Origin: Phaeovulum sp.
GTDB taxonomy: Bacteria > Pseudomonadota > Alphaproteobacteria > Rhodobacterales > Rhodobacteraceae
Length of the DNA: 64,000 bases
Direction of reading: 5' to 3'
Assembly: GCF_030684035.1 (NCBI RefSeq)
Contig: NZ_JAUXPI010000002.1
Location: 98,297-162,296 of the forward strand
Part shown: positions 12,421-20,665 of the stretch, piece after piece
Numbering within the stretch: position 1 is the stretch's first letter
How the letters are laid out: the number at the start of each line of letters is the position of its first letter
Position numbers and translations under genes: made by a program
Notes under the pieces: model-generated
What the model saw: only the letters and a program-made list of their open reading frames with translations
The model's database searches: none
What the model was told of the DNA's origin: nothing

Positions 12421-12510
12421 CACTTCTCTCGGATTGGGCTGGCTTCATTCCGGGTGCTGGTCAGTCCGAGCGGTCGCACCCAAAGGCACGCTCAGAAGCG
12501 ACCAAGAAGA
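12421..12510 (-). promoter_or_regulatory. leuA attenuator: mutually exclusive hairpins between leader peptide and leuA
   Basis: Three 6-bp pairings can be drawn on the minus-strand RNA. A pairs GGTCGC (12503-12498, overlapping the last leader codons) with GCGACC (12477-12472). B pairs GGGTGC (12481-12476) with GCACCC (12457-12452). C pairs CTCGGA (12470-12465) with TCCGAG (12433-12428), and C runs into the leuA ribosome binding site. A and B share two bases; B and C interlock and exclude each other, while A and C are compatible. There is no T-run, so control of leuA translation rather than transcription termination is the more natural reading. Pairings are seen; the switch is inferred. Confidence 0.5.
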
Positions 12511-12593
12511 AGCAGACCACGGGCTTGCAGCGCGCAGGGCGGGGTGCCGAGCGGGGCGGGGCAGGCTGCGAAGGGGGGCCGCATGCGGGTCAT
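12492..12593 (-). CDS. leuL: Leucine leader peptide for leuA attenuation
   Basis: A 33-codon reading frame ends with four consecutive Leu codons (CTG CTT CTT CTT, residues 27-30) followed by Gly-Arg-Phe-stop, 74 bp before leuA. CTT is an uncommon Leu codon in this GC-rich genome, which would make the ribosome sensitive to charged tRNA-Leu. A second in-frame ATG at 12584 is possible. No strong ribosome binding site is visible for either start, the main weakness. The position just ahead of leuA and the overlap of its 3' end with an RNA stem support a regulatory peptide rather than a functional protein. Confidence 0.65.
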   Translation of the reverse strand: MTRMRPPFAACPAPLGTPPCALQARGLLLLGRF

Positions 12594-12641
12594 GGGGCCG
12601 GACTATAGGCAGGGCGCGGCAAAAGAAAAGCGCAAAATCGC

Positions 12642-13772
12642 TCAGTCGAGCGTCTGCCGGTAGCGCAGCATCGCCGCCACGACGATCACCGCCATGATCG
12701 CGGCAATCGCCGCCATGTCGGGGGCGATGTCGGGAATGGTCGCCCCTTTGAGCATCACCTTGCGGGTCAGCCGCAGAAAATGCGTGGCCGGAATCGCGGT
12801 GCCGATTGCCTGCGCCCAGCCGGGCATGCCCGCGAAGGGGAACATGAAGCCCGAAAGCAGGATCGAGGGCAAAAGCGTGAAGAACGAAATCTGCATGGCC
12901 TGCATCTGCGAGCGCGACAGCGTCGAGATCAGGAACCCGAGCGCCAGATTGACGACGATATAAAGGTTGAAGCCGAGAAAGAACGCGAACCGGCTGCCGA
13001 TGAAAGGCACATCGAAAAGCACCTTGGCGGCCAGCAGAAAGACCAGCGTCTGCACATATCCGACCAGCACATAGGGAATGATCTTGCCGAGCATCACCTC
13101 GGTTGGCCGCACCGGGGTGGCAATCAACGCCTCCATCGTGCCTTTCTCCGCCTCGCGCACGATAGCGACGGCGGTAATCATCACCATCGTCATGGCAAGG
13201 ATGATCGCCAGCAGGCCGGGCACGATGTTGGTCGAGGTCTTGCCCTCGGCATTGTACTGGCGGTGCACGGTCACGCCGAAGGGGTCGGGCGTGGTGGCTT
13301 TGGCCGCGACAGGCCCGGAGAGCGTTTCGGCAACCGCTGTGGCGGCGATGCCGGGCATCGCGCCCACCGCCGCGGCGGCGGCGCTCGGGTCTGACGCATC
13401 GACCGACAAGAGCAGTTCCGGCGACAGCCCGCGCTGCACGTCGCGCTCAAACCCCGGCGGGATCACCAGCACGAAACTTGCGCTGCCTTCGCGCAACGCC
13501 CGGTCGCCTTCGGCGGCACTGGTGACGGTGCCGATGATATCGAAATAGCCCGAGGCCTGCATGCCCGCAACCACCGCCCGCGCCGCCGGTCCGCTATCGG
13601 CCATTTCCACCAGTGTCGGCATATGGCGCGGGTCGGTGTTGATCGCGAAACCGAAGATCAGCAGTTGCATGATCGGCACCCCGATCATCAGCGCAAAGGT
13701 GACGCGGTCGCGCCGCATCTGCACGAATTCCTTGGCCAGCACCGCAAAGAACCGCGAGAGGGAAAAGCTCAT
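12642..13772 (-). CDS. ABC-2 type efflux permease (YhhJ/YbhR-like)
   Basis: A 376-residue inner-membrane permease with one N-terminal helix, a large extracytoplasmic loop (about residues 50-175) and five C-terminal helices. This is the layout of ABC-2 exporters. The segment GTMEALIATPVRPTEVMLGKI is characteristic of the family. It is the last gene of the TetR-HlyD-ATPase-permease operon and overlaps the ATPase gene by 4 bases. By analogy with YbhGFSR it should export a drug or other small toxic compound; the substrate is unknown. Confidence 0.9.
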   Translation of the reverse strand: MSFSLSRFFAVLAKEFVQMRRDRVTFALMIGVPIMQLLIFGFAINTDPRHMPTLVEMADSGPAARAVVAGMQASGYFDIIGTVTSAAEGDRALREGSASFVLVIPPGFERDVQRGLSPELLLSVDASDPSAAAAAVGAMPGIAATAVAETLSGPVAAKATTPDPFGVTVHRQYNAEGKTSTNIVPGLLAIILAMTMVMITAVAIVREAEKGTMEALIATPVRPTEVMLGKIIPYVLVGYVQTLVFLLAAKVLFDVPFIGSRFAFFLGFNLYIVVNLALGFLISTLSRSQMQAMQISFFTLLPSILLSGFMFPFAGMPGWAQAIGTAIPATHFLRLTRKVMLKGATIPDIAPDMAAIAAIMAVIVVAAMLRYRQTLD

Positions 13773-14707
13773 TCGGCTGCCTCCGCGAAATTGTCGCTGG
13801 CCCCGGCCATCAGGTAGATGAAGGCTTCCTCAAGCTCGGCTTCCTTCTTTTGCCAGCGGTGCAGGCCGCGCGCCATGCCCGCCCGCGCCACCGCTTCAAG
13901 CGCCGCCGCATCGGTTCCCGAAACGTGCAGCACCGCGCCAAAGCGCGCCACTTGCCCGACGCCGGGGGTTGAGCGCAGTTCCGCCTCGAGCGCGCCGATT
14001 TCGGGCCCCTGCACGCGCCAGGTGTGCAGCCCGATCATCGCCGGAATGTCTTGCGACGGGCCAGAGATGAGTTTTTTGCCGTAGGCGATATAGGCGATGT
14101 AATCGCATTGCACCGCTTCATCCATGTAATGGGTGGAGACGAGCACGGTCACCCCGGCCGCCGAAAGCCGCCGGATCTCGTCCCAGAAATCGCGCCGCGC
14201 CTTGGGGTCCACGCCTGCGGTGGGTTCGTCAAGCAACAAGAGCGCGGGGTTGTGCAGCATGCAGGCGGCAAGTGCCAGCCGCTGTTTCCAGCCGCCCGAA
14301 AGCGTGCCCGCCAGTTGCCCGGCGCGGTCGGCGAGCCCGAGGTCGGCGAGTGCCTTGTTCACCGCCGCGCGGCGGCCCTTCATCCGGTACATGCGGCCGA
14401 CGAAATCGAGGTTTTCGCGGATCGTGAGGTCTTCGTAGAGCGAAAACCGCTGGGTCATGTAGCCGACGTTTTCCTTGATCCGCTGCGGCTCGGTGCGGAT
14501 GTCGAAGCCAAGGCAGGTGCCGTCGCCCGCATCGGCGGTCAAGAGGCCGCACATGATGCGGATGGTGGTGGTCTTGCCCGAACCGTTGGGGCCGAGAAAG
14601 CCGTAGATCGCCCCCCTCGGCACATCCATGTCGAAACTGTCGACCACGGTGCGCGCGCCAAAGCGCTTGGTGATGCCGCGCACCGAAATGGCAAGGTCGT
14701 CGCTCAT
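13769..14707 (-). CDS. ABC transporter ATP-binding protein of efflux system
   Basis: A 312-residue cytoplasmic ATPase with Walker A GPNGSGKTTT (about residues 38-47), signature LSGGWKQRLALA, Walker B LLLLDEPTAGVDP and the switch His in LVSTHYMDEA. The C-terminal 90 residues form an accessory domain found in ABC-2 exporter ATPases. It overlaps the HlyD gene and the permease gene by 4 bases each, so all are made together. A single ATPase domain and a single permease suggest a homodimeric exporter. Confidence 0.93.
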   Translation of the reverse strand: MSDDLAISVRGITKRFGARTVVDSFDMDVPRGAIYGFLGPNGSGKTTTIRIMCGLLTADAGDGTCLGFDIRTEPQRIKENVGYMTQRFSLYEDLTIRENLDFVGRMYRMKGRRAAVNKALADLGLADRAGQLAGTLSGGWKQRLALAACMLHNPALLLLDEPTAGVDPKARRDFWDEIRRLSAAGVTVLVSTHYMDEAVQCDYIAYIAYGKKLISGPSQDIPAMIGLHTWRVQGPEIGALEAELRSTPGVGQVARFGAVLHVSGTDAAALEAVARAGMARGLHRWQKKEAELEEAFIYLMAGASDNFAEAAE

Positions 14708-15654
14708 GGCCAGGGCCGAAGCGTGACCGGTTGGCCGGGCATCAGGCCCGATCCCGCCGCCAGCGCCGCCTCGGCACGATAGACGAGCCTGGTGCGCTCA
14801 TCGCGGCTGTAGATCACCGGCGGGGTGTATTGCGGACTGGCAGCCAGGCGGGTGAGCGTGGCGGTCAGCCCCGGCGGGCAGGTGTCGCAGCTGAGCAGAA
14901 AGGTGGCCCCGGGTGCCAGTTTCGGGCGGTCGCTTTCGGGCACGAAAAAGAGTACCGTCAGCGGCCCCTCGGGCAGGATCGAGAGCACCGGCGCGCCGAT
15001 CCCCGCCACCTCGCCCGGATCGAAGTAGAGCTTTTCCACCCGGCCGGCGGCGGGGGCGGCCACCACCCTTTCGGCCAGGGCGGTGCGGGCACGCTCGGCT
15101 TCGGCTTCGGCGGCCCGCAGCGCAGCTTCGGCGGCGGCGCGCTGGGCAGGGCGGGCAGGCAGTTCGGCCACCGCAAGCTGCGCCACGGCCTGCGCCACCT
15201 GTGCCTTTGCCGCCGCCAGCGCGGCGCGCTGCGCATCAAGCTGCGCCACCGTGGCGCTGCCGCTGGCGATCAGCCGCTCGGAACGCTCCAGCGTGCTTGC
15301 TGCGAGCTGCCGCTGCGCCTCGGCGCTGGCAAGGGCGGCGCGCAGCACCGCGATTTCCTCGGGGCGCGCCCCGGTTTGCAGGTTGTCGAGATTTGCCGCC
15401 GCTGCCGCAACCTGCGCCGTCGCCGCTGCCAGTGCTGCGGCATAGGCACCCTCGTCAAGCCGGAACAGCGGCTGGCCCGGTGCAACCTTGTCGCCTTCGC
15501 GCACCGCGATCTCGCTCAGCCGCCCGGCGCTGGTGGCCGCGACATAGATGTAATCGGCTTCGATATAGCCGTTGTATCCGGTCTCGGGTGCCGCGCCGAA
15601 CCCCGGAAACACTGCCGCAACCAGCCCGATGATCCACCCCGGCAATGTGCTCAT
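14704..15654 (-). CDS. HlyD/MFP family periplasmic adaptor of efflux system
   Basis: A 316-residue membrane fusion protein with an N-terminal signal or anchor helix (residues 6-22). The lipoyl-like half begins with GYIEADYIYVAATSAGRLSEI, a long Ala-rich coiled coil covers about residues 75-195, and the second half carries APAAGRVEKLYFDPGEV. Such adaptors bridge an inner-membrane ABC exporter to an outer-membrane TolC channel. A tolC gene is present in this window (54916-56292) but far away. It overlaps both neighbours by 4 bases. Confidence 0.9.
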   Translation of the reverse strand: MSTLPGWIIGLVAAVFPGFGAAPETGYNGYIEADYIYVAATSAGRLSEIAVREGDKVAPGQPLFRLDEGAYAAALAAATAQVAAAAANLDNLQTGARPEEIAVLRAALASAEAQRQLAASTLERSERLIASGSATVAQLDAQRAALAAAKAQVAQAVAQLAVAELPARPAQRAAAEAALRAAEAEAERARTALAERVVAAPAAGRVEKLYFDPGEVAGIGAPVLSILPEGPLTVLFFVPESDRPKLAPGATFLLSCDTCPPGLTATLTRLAASPQYTPPVIYSRDERTRLVYRAEAALAAGSGLMPGQPVTLRPWP

Positions 15655-16325
15655 GCCCGTTCCTCCGCAACCGGTTCCAGCCCGGCGTTCAGAATTGCCA
15701 GATGGGTTTCGATCAGCCGGTCGAGGTTAAGCCCGCCTTCAGGGGCGACGCCGAACACCTCTGACAGCATCAGATGCGCTATGATCGGCCCCATCACGCA
15801 GCGCGCCGCCATTTCCGGATCGACCCGGCGGATAAAGCCGCCCGCCACGCCCTGCGCCAGCAAGGCCTGCAGCGCAGGCAGGGCGCGGGCCAGCACTTCG
15901 TCGCGGTAAAGCTGGGCAATTTCCGGCGCGGCCATTGCCTCGCGGATCACCAGTTTGGGCACGGCAAGGGTGTGCGGATTGGTCAGTGCTGCGGCGACAA
16001 TGTGCAGGAAGCGGGCTATCAGCGGTCGCGGATCGCCCTTGAAGCTGTCGCCAAGCCCCTCGGCAAAGCCCGCGACCGGGCCGATGGCGCGGCGCACCAG
16101 CTCTTCGAGCAGCGCCCGCTTGGAGGGGAAGTAGAGATAGACCGCACCCTTTGAAAGCCCGGCGCGGTGGGCGATCTGATCGACCGTGGTGTGGCCATAG
16201 CCCTGCGCCGAAAACAGCGAGAGGGCGGCATCAAGCACCTCGTCGGGGCGCGCCTCGGCACGACGGCGGAACTTTGGGGTGCCGGGGCTGGAAGGCGAAT
16301 CGGGGGTGGGGCTGGCATCTGTCAT
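15651..16325 (-). CDS. TetR/AcrR family repressor of the efflux operon
   Basis: A 224-residue regulator with a TetR-type N-terminal helix-turn-helix: VLDAALSLFSAQGYGHTTVDQIAHRAG followed by SKGAVYLYFPSKRALLEEL (about residues 28-75). The C-terminal part is a helical ligand-binding domain. It is the first gene of the four-gene operon, and a perfect palindrome lies 11 bp upstream of its start, so it very likely represses its own operon until a toxic ligand is present. It resembles CecR (YbiH), which controls ybhGFSR, in both context and domain layout. Confidence 0.92.
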   Translation of the reverse strand: MTDASPTPDSPSSPGTPKFRRRAEARPDEVLDAALSLFSAQGYGHTTVDQIAHRAGLSKGAVYLYFPSKRALLEELVRRAIGPVAGFAEGLGDSFKGDPRPLIARFLHIVAAALTNPHTLAVPKLVIREAMAAPEIAQLYRDEVLARALPALQALLAQGVAGGFIRRVDPEMAARCVMGPIIAHLMLSEVFGVAPEGGLNLDRLIETHLAILNAGLEPVAEERA

Positions 16326-16335
16326 GTCAGATTAA

Positions 16336-16353
16336 TAACTGACTGGTCAGTTA
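16336..16353. promoter_or_regulatory. TetR operator palindrome TAACTGAC-TG-GTCAGTTA
   Basis: A perfect 18-bp dyad (8-bp arms, 2-bp centre) sits 11 bp upstream of the TetR start. The location just ahead of a self-regulated operon is what is expected for the binding site of the adjacent repressor. Confidence 0.8.
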
Positions 16354-16680
16354 GTTGCAAGCGGTGAAACCGGCAGCGGTTTGTTTCCGACCGCCGGATC
16401 GTGGCAGCGGCCATCGGTGCCGCGAAAGCGCCCGGCCACATCGGCAAGGCAACGGATAGCGCTTCTGCGGCTAGCGGTGCCAGTGCGGCGGGGAAGGCAG
16501 GTGGGGCGGGGAAGGCAGCGCAGCGGGAAAGGCGGGGGGGGGCGGGCCGGGCTGGCGGCGGGGCGGGGAAGGCAGCCGATTTCGGTGCCGCCGCCCTTCA
16601 GGGCAGGTATGGCTTTCGCGCCACGGGCGGAGGCGGGTCCGAAAGCAGCGCGTGCGCCGGGCGCGGGTTGGATGCGCGCG
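16354..16680. other. Gene-free stretch with G-rich direct repeats
   Basis: This 327-bp gap lies between the TetR operator and the end of the MORN gene, and I see no coding sequence I trust. It holds three copies of GCGGGGAAGGCAG (ending near 16500, 16518 and 16575) and long G-runs on the plus strand between about 16485 and 16575. Such runs could fold into G-quadruplexes or simply be low-complexity drift. Confidence 0.6.
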
Positions 16681-18150
16681 TCAGTTTGCGGGGGCTACGG
16701 GAGTTTCTGCGGCCTCGGCCGCGGCCTCGGCGGGGACCGCCTCGGGTAGTGGTGGCGCGGCAGCGATCGGCGCATCTTCGCGCCACTCGCCATCGATCAC
16801 GCTGCCCGAACGATAGCGCATCACGCCGCTGCCCTGGCGTTTGCCCGCAACAAAACCGCCCTCATAGACATCGCCCGAGGGATAGCTGGCAATGCCCTGT
16901 CCCTCGGCCTCGCCCGCCACCCAGTCGCCCGAGTAGCGGTAGCCTGCGGGCGTGGTCAGCGTGCCCTTGCCTTCGCGCAGCCCGGCCACAAAGCCGCCTT
17001 CGTAAATCGAGCCATCGGCATAGACGGCGCGGCCCAGCCCATGGCGCTGGCCATCTTGCCAGCCGCCCTCATAGGTGTAACCGTCAGGATAGCTCATCCG
17101 GCCCTGGCCATGGGTGCGACCGGCCAGAAAGTCGCCCTCATAGGTCATGCCATTGGCATAGATCGCCACGCCACGCCCCTCGATCACGCCACCGGCCCAG
17201 CCGCCTTCGTAGCTTGACCCGTCGGGATAGGTGATGCGGCCAAGCCCGTCGGGCTGATCTGCCACAAAGCTGCCCTCGTAGATCGTGCCATCGGGGTAAA
17301 CCACCCGGCCCTCGCCCTCGATCCGGCCCTCGACCCATGCGCCGTCATAGATATAGCCATCGGTGCCGCGAAACACGCCGTTGCCGTGGCGGCGGTCGGC
17401 CTCGAAGCCGCCCTCGTAGGTGTCGCCATTGGCGTAGGTAACCCTGCCGGGGCCTTGCCGCTGACCGTCGCGCATGGTGCCTTCGAACAGATCGCCGCCG
17501 GGTTGGCGCAGCCGCCCCGGACCATTCATCTGCCCGGCGAGCCAGCCGCCATCATAGATCAGGCCCTCGATGGTGGTCAGTTTGCCCGCGCCTTCGCGCT
17601 GGCCGCCGCGCATCTGGCCCTCATAGACCGAGCCGTCGGCGTAGGTGATGGTGCCTGCACCCTCCTTGACGCCCATCACCCAGTCGCCGGAATAGACATA
17701 GCCATCGGCACCGCGCATCTCGCCCCGGCCATTGTGCACCGCGTTCACGAAACCGCCCGCGTAGCTGGTGCCATTGGCGTAAACCGCGACACCCTCGCCG
17801 GTGATCTCGCCCGCCACCCAGTCGCCCTCGTAGCTGGCACCATCGGCAAAGACGATGCGGCCCTTGCCCTCGGGTTTGCCCGCGACAAAGGCACCCTCGT
17901 AAACCGAACCGTTGGGAAAGCGCGCCCGGCCCCGGCCCTCGATGACGCCCTCGACCCATTCGCCGACATATTCATAGCCGTTGGTCAGCCGGTAGCTGCC
18001 AAAGCCGTGCTGAACGCCGTTCTTGAAGGTGCCTTCGTAAAAGCCGCCATCCTCGTATTGCTTGGTCACCACTTCCTGTGCCGCCGCAGCGCCTGCCGCC
18101 AGCCCCAGCGCCAGCACCAGCCCGAAACCTGCCCATTGCGCGCGCTTCAT
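16681..18150 (-). CDS. Secreted MORN-repeat protein
   Basis: A 489-residue exported protein with a cleavable signal peptide (residues 1 to about 23, ending AAAAQ). It has 18 full and one partial 23-residue MORN repeats of the form G-x-x-Y-E-G-x-F/W-x-x-G-x-x-x-G-x-G, in strict register. The last 30 residues are Ala/Pro/Glu-rich. MORN repeats form extended beta-hairpin rods and are best known as eukaryotic membrane-associated scaffolds; the role in bacteria is unknown. The ATG at 18150 has GGGAG 8 bases ahead and starts the signal peptide, so I reject the longer reading. It is a single gene divergent from nadE. Confidence 0.88.
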   Translation of the reverse strand: MKRAQWAGFGLVLALGLAAGAAAAQEVVTKQYEDGGFYEGTFKNGVQHGFGSYRLTNGYEYVGEWVEGVIEGRGRARFPNGSVYEGAFVAGKPEGKGRIVFADGASYEGDWVAGEITGEGVAVYANGTSYAGGFVNAVHNGRGEMRGADGYVYSGDWVMGVKEGAGTITYADGSVYEGQMRGGQREGAGKLTTIEGLIYDGGWLAGQMNGPGRLRQPGGDLFEGTMRDGQRQGPGRVTYANGDTYEGGFEADRRHGNGVFRGTDGYIYDGAWVEGRIEGEGRVVYPDGTIYEGSFVADQPDGLGRITYPDGSSYEGGWAGGVIEGRGVAIYANGMTYEGDFLAGRTHGQGRMSYPDGYTYEGGWQDGQRHGLGRAVYADGSIYEGGFVAGLREGKGTLTTPAGYRYSGDWVAGEAEGQGIASYPSGDVYEGGFVAGKRQGSGVMRYRSGSVIDGEWREDAPIAAAPPLPEAVPAEAAAEAAETPVAPAN

Positions 18151-18335
18151 CTGGTTTCTCCCGCCCGAGGTGCTGCGGTTGCCCGGCGGCACCGCTTTCG
18201 TGCAAACCTAAGCCCCGCGGCGGCGGGTGACAAGCCGCGGGCCATGCGCCCCGGCCACTTGGGCGCGCACGCGCGGGCTTCCGCTCGGGCGTCGTTCTGC
18301 TAAACCCGAGGCAAGCAGCTTTCGGAGCGCCAGCC

Positions 18336-19994
18336 TTGACCGACCGTTTTCGCCTGACCCTCGCGCAACTGAACCCGACACTTGGCGCACTGGCTGCGAA
18401 TGCCGCCAAGGCCCGTGCCGCGTGGGAACAGGCGCGCGCGGCGGGCGCGGATATGGTGGCGCTGCCGGAAATGTTCCTGACCGGCTACCAGACCCAGGAT
18501 CTGGTGCTCAAACCGGCCTTTGTGGCCGATGCGATGGCGCGGATGGAAGCGCTTGCCGCAGCCTGCGCCGATGGCCCGGCAATCGGCATTGGTGCACCCT
18601 TTGCCGACGAAAGCGGCCTCTACAATGCGTGGTGGGTGCTGCAAGGCGGGCGGGTGGTGGCGCGGATGCTGAAGCACCATCGCCCGAACGATGACGTGTT
18701 CGACGAGGTGCGGCTTTTTGACGAAGGCCCGATTTCCGGCCCCTACCGGATTGGCCCGCTGCGCATCGGCACCCCGGTATGCGAAGATGCCTGGTATGAG
18801 GATGTGGCCGAGACGCTGGCCGAGACCGGGGCCGAGGTGTTGCTGGTTCCGAACGGCTCGCCCTATCGGCGCGGCAAGCTTGATCTGCGGCTGAACGTGA
18901 CCGTGGCGCGGGTGGTCGAAACCGGGCTGCCGCTGATCTACCTCAACGCCGTCGGCGGCCAGGACGACCAGGTTTTTGATGGCGCGAGTTTTGCGCTGAA
19001 CCCCGGCGGCGCGCTGGCGCTGCAACTGCCGCCGTTCGAGGAGGTGATCGAGCATGTCGATCTGGCGCGCACGCCGCAGGGGTGGCGCGTGGTGCCGGGG
19101 CAGATGGCAGCGCAGCCCGACGCATGGGAACAGGATTACCGCGCGATGCTGCTTGGGCTGAAGGACTACCTTGGCAAATCGGGCTTCTCGAAGGTGCTGC
19201 TCGGGCTTTCGGGGGGGGTCGATTCGGCGCTGGTGGCGGTGATCGCCGCCGACACGCTCGGGCCGCAGAACGTGCGCTGCGTCATGCTGCCTTCGGAATT
19301 CACCGCGCGGGATTCGCTTGAAGATGCCGCCGAGGTCGCGCGCCGGCTTGGCTGTCGGCTTGACACGGTGCCGATCGAGGGCGCGCGCGGCGCGGTGGCG
19401 ACGGCGCTGGCGGCGGTTATGGCGGGCACCACGCCCGACGTGACCGAGGAGAACATCCAGTCGCGGCTGCGCGGGTTGATGCTGATGGCAATCGCCAACA
19501 AGTTCGGCGAAATGCTGCTGACCACCGGCAACAAATCCGAGGTGGCAGTGGGTTACTGTACCATCTACGGCGACATGGCGGGCGGCTACAACCCGCTGAA
19601 AGACCTCTACAAGACCCGCGTCTTTGAAACCTGCCGCTGGCGCAACGCCAACCACCGGGCCTGGATGGCGGCACCTGCGGGCGAGGTGATACCGCCGCGG
19701 GTGATCGACAAGCCGCCAACCGCCGAACTTCGTGCCGGTCAGAGGGATCAGGACAGCCTGCCCCCCTACGAGGTGCTTGACGCGATTCTGGAGCGGCTGG
19801 TCGAGGCCGACCAGTCGGTGGCAGAGGTGGTGGCGGCGGGGTTTGACCGGGCCACGGTGAAGCGGGTGGAGCATCTGCTTTATATCTCGGAATGGAAGCG
19901 CTTTCAGGCGGCCCCCGGCCCGCGGCTTTCGACCCGCGCCTTCTGGCTCGACCGCCGCTACCCGATTGTCAACCGCTGGCGCGACGAGGGCTGA
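18336..19994 (+). CDS. nadE: NadE, glutamine-dependent NAD+ synthetase
   Basis: A 552-residue two-domain enzyme making NAD+ from deamido-NAD+, ATP and glutamine. The N-terminal nitrilase-type glutaminase has the Glu in VALPEMFLTGY, the Lys in MLKHHRPND and the Cys in TPVCEDAWY. An ammonia channel links it to the C-terminal synthetase with the P-loop LSGGVDSALVA (about residues 290-299). The start is TTG at 18336 with CGGAGCG upstream; a stop codon at 18301 rules out a much longer protein. A tight hairpin follows its stop. Confidence 0.95.
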   Translation: MTDRFRLTLAQLNPTLGALAANAAKARAAWEQARAAGADMVALPEMFLTGYQTQDLVLKPAFVADAMARMEALAAACADGPAIGIGAPFADESGLYNAWWVLQGGRVVARMLKHHRPNDDVFDEVRLFDEGPISGPYRIGPLRIGTPVCEDAWYEDVAETLAETGAEVLLVPNGSPYRRGKLDLRLNVTVARVVETGLPLIYLNAVGGQDDQVFDGASFALNPGGALALQLPPFEEVIEHVDLARTPQGWRVVPGQMAAQPDAWEQDYRAMLLGLKDYLGKSGFSKVLLGLSGGVDSALVAVIAADTLGPQNVRCVMLPSEFTARDSLEDAAEVARRLGCRLDTVPIEGARGAVATALAAVMAGTTPDVTEENIQSRLRGLMLMAIANKFGEMLLTTGNKSEVAVGYCTIYGDMAGGYNPLKDLYKTRVFETCRWRNANHRAWMAAPAGEVIPPRVIDKPPTAELRAGQRDQDSLPPYEVLDAILERLVEADQSVAEVVAAGFDRATVKRVEHLLYISEWKRFQAAPGPRLSTRAFWLDRRYPIVNRWRDEG

Positions 19995-19997
19995 GCG

Positions 19998-20015
19998 GGC
20001 CGCTGAAAAGCGGCC
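19998..20015 (+). terminator. Hairpin after nadE
   Basis: GGCCGCT and AGCGGCC form a perfect 7-bp stem closed by a GAAA tetraloop, starting 4 bp after the nadE stop. No T-run follows directly, so it is probably a 3' end stabiliser or a weak terminator. Confidence 0.5.
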
Positions 20016-20028
20016 ACAGCGCATTGAC

Positions 20029-20042
20029 TTGACCTGAATCAG
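20029..20042 (+). promoter_or_regulatory. FNR-like half-conserved dyad TTGACCTGAATCAG
   Basis: It matches TTGAT-N4-ATCAA in 8 of 10 positions and lies 130 bp before the membrane protein gene at 20173. FNR/FnrL-type control by oxygen is possible but unproven. Confidence 0.3.
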
Positions 20043-20172
20043 TGCTTTTTTTTGCTTTATCGTGCATACGCGGCATCGCACATGCAGAAGTGGAGCAAGC
20101 TTTCGCCCCGCCTCTGCCGCACCAACACCGCGTCCGTTTGGGCGGGTGACACAAACGAAGGAGTTACGCAGC

Positions 20173-20658
20173 ATGCAAGGCAATTTGACGCGCGCCATGG
20201 CGCTTCCCTCACGCCGCAATTTGATTGGCGCAGGGTTATGGGCAGGGCTTGCAGGAGGCACGGCAGAAGTGCTCTGGATTGCGATTTACCGGCAGTTGCA
20301 GGGCGCAGGCTCTGCCGATGTGGCGCGCGGCATCACCGAAACGGTGTTCCCGAGCCTTGCCGCCGCGCCCTATTCGGTGGCGCTCGGTCTGGTAATTCAC
20401 ATGGTGCTGGCGCTTGGCCTTGGCATCGCCGCGGCCTATTTCGTGGCCCGCGTGTTTCCGCGTCTGGCGGGTAGTTGGGCCGAGGTGGCGCTGATCGTGG
20501 CAATACTGGCATCCGTCTGGGGGATGAACTTTTTCGTGATTCTGCCGGCCATCAACCCGGCCTTTGTCACCATCGTTCCCTATGGCGCAAGCCTTGCATC
20601 AAAACTGCTGTTCGGCGTCTCTGCCGCGCTGGTTTTCCGCCGCGCAGCCAGGGGCTGA
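20173..20658 (+). CDS. Predicted four-helix membrane protein, function unknown
   Basis: A 161-residue inner-membrane protein that I cannot assign to a named family. Four hydrophobic segments are visible, near residues 14-30, 55-80, 90-112 and 128-150. The N-terminal half carries a GLAGGTAEVLWI stretch with an acidic residue inside a helix. The ATG at 20173 has GAAGGAGTTACGCAG ahead, an excellent ribosome binding site, so I prefer it over a longer frame from 20062. It stands alone between nadE and a convergent sugar kinase. An FNR-like sequence lies upstream. Confidence 0.75.
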   Translation: MQGNLTRAMALPSRRNLIGAGLWAGLAGGTAEVLWIAIYRQLQGAGSADVARGITETVFPSLAAAPYSVALGLVIHMVLALGLGIAAAYFVARVFPRLAGSWAEVALIVAILASVWGMNFFVILPAINPAFVTIVPYGASLASKLLFGVSAALVFRRAARG

Positions 20659-20665
20659 ACTGCGC

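Noticed and set aside
16346..16359. Similarity of GTCAGTTAGTT with 26272-26282 as a second TetR operator
   Set aside because: Only one half of the palindrome is shared and the second site has no dyad, so chance is the simpler explanation.
18300..20261. A 653-codon minus-strand frame opposite nadE
   Set aside because: It is antisense to nadE with an Arg/His-rich composition typical of a shadow frame in GC-rich DNA.
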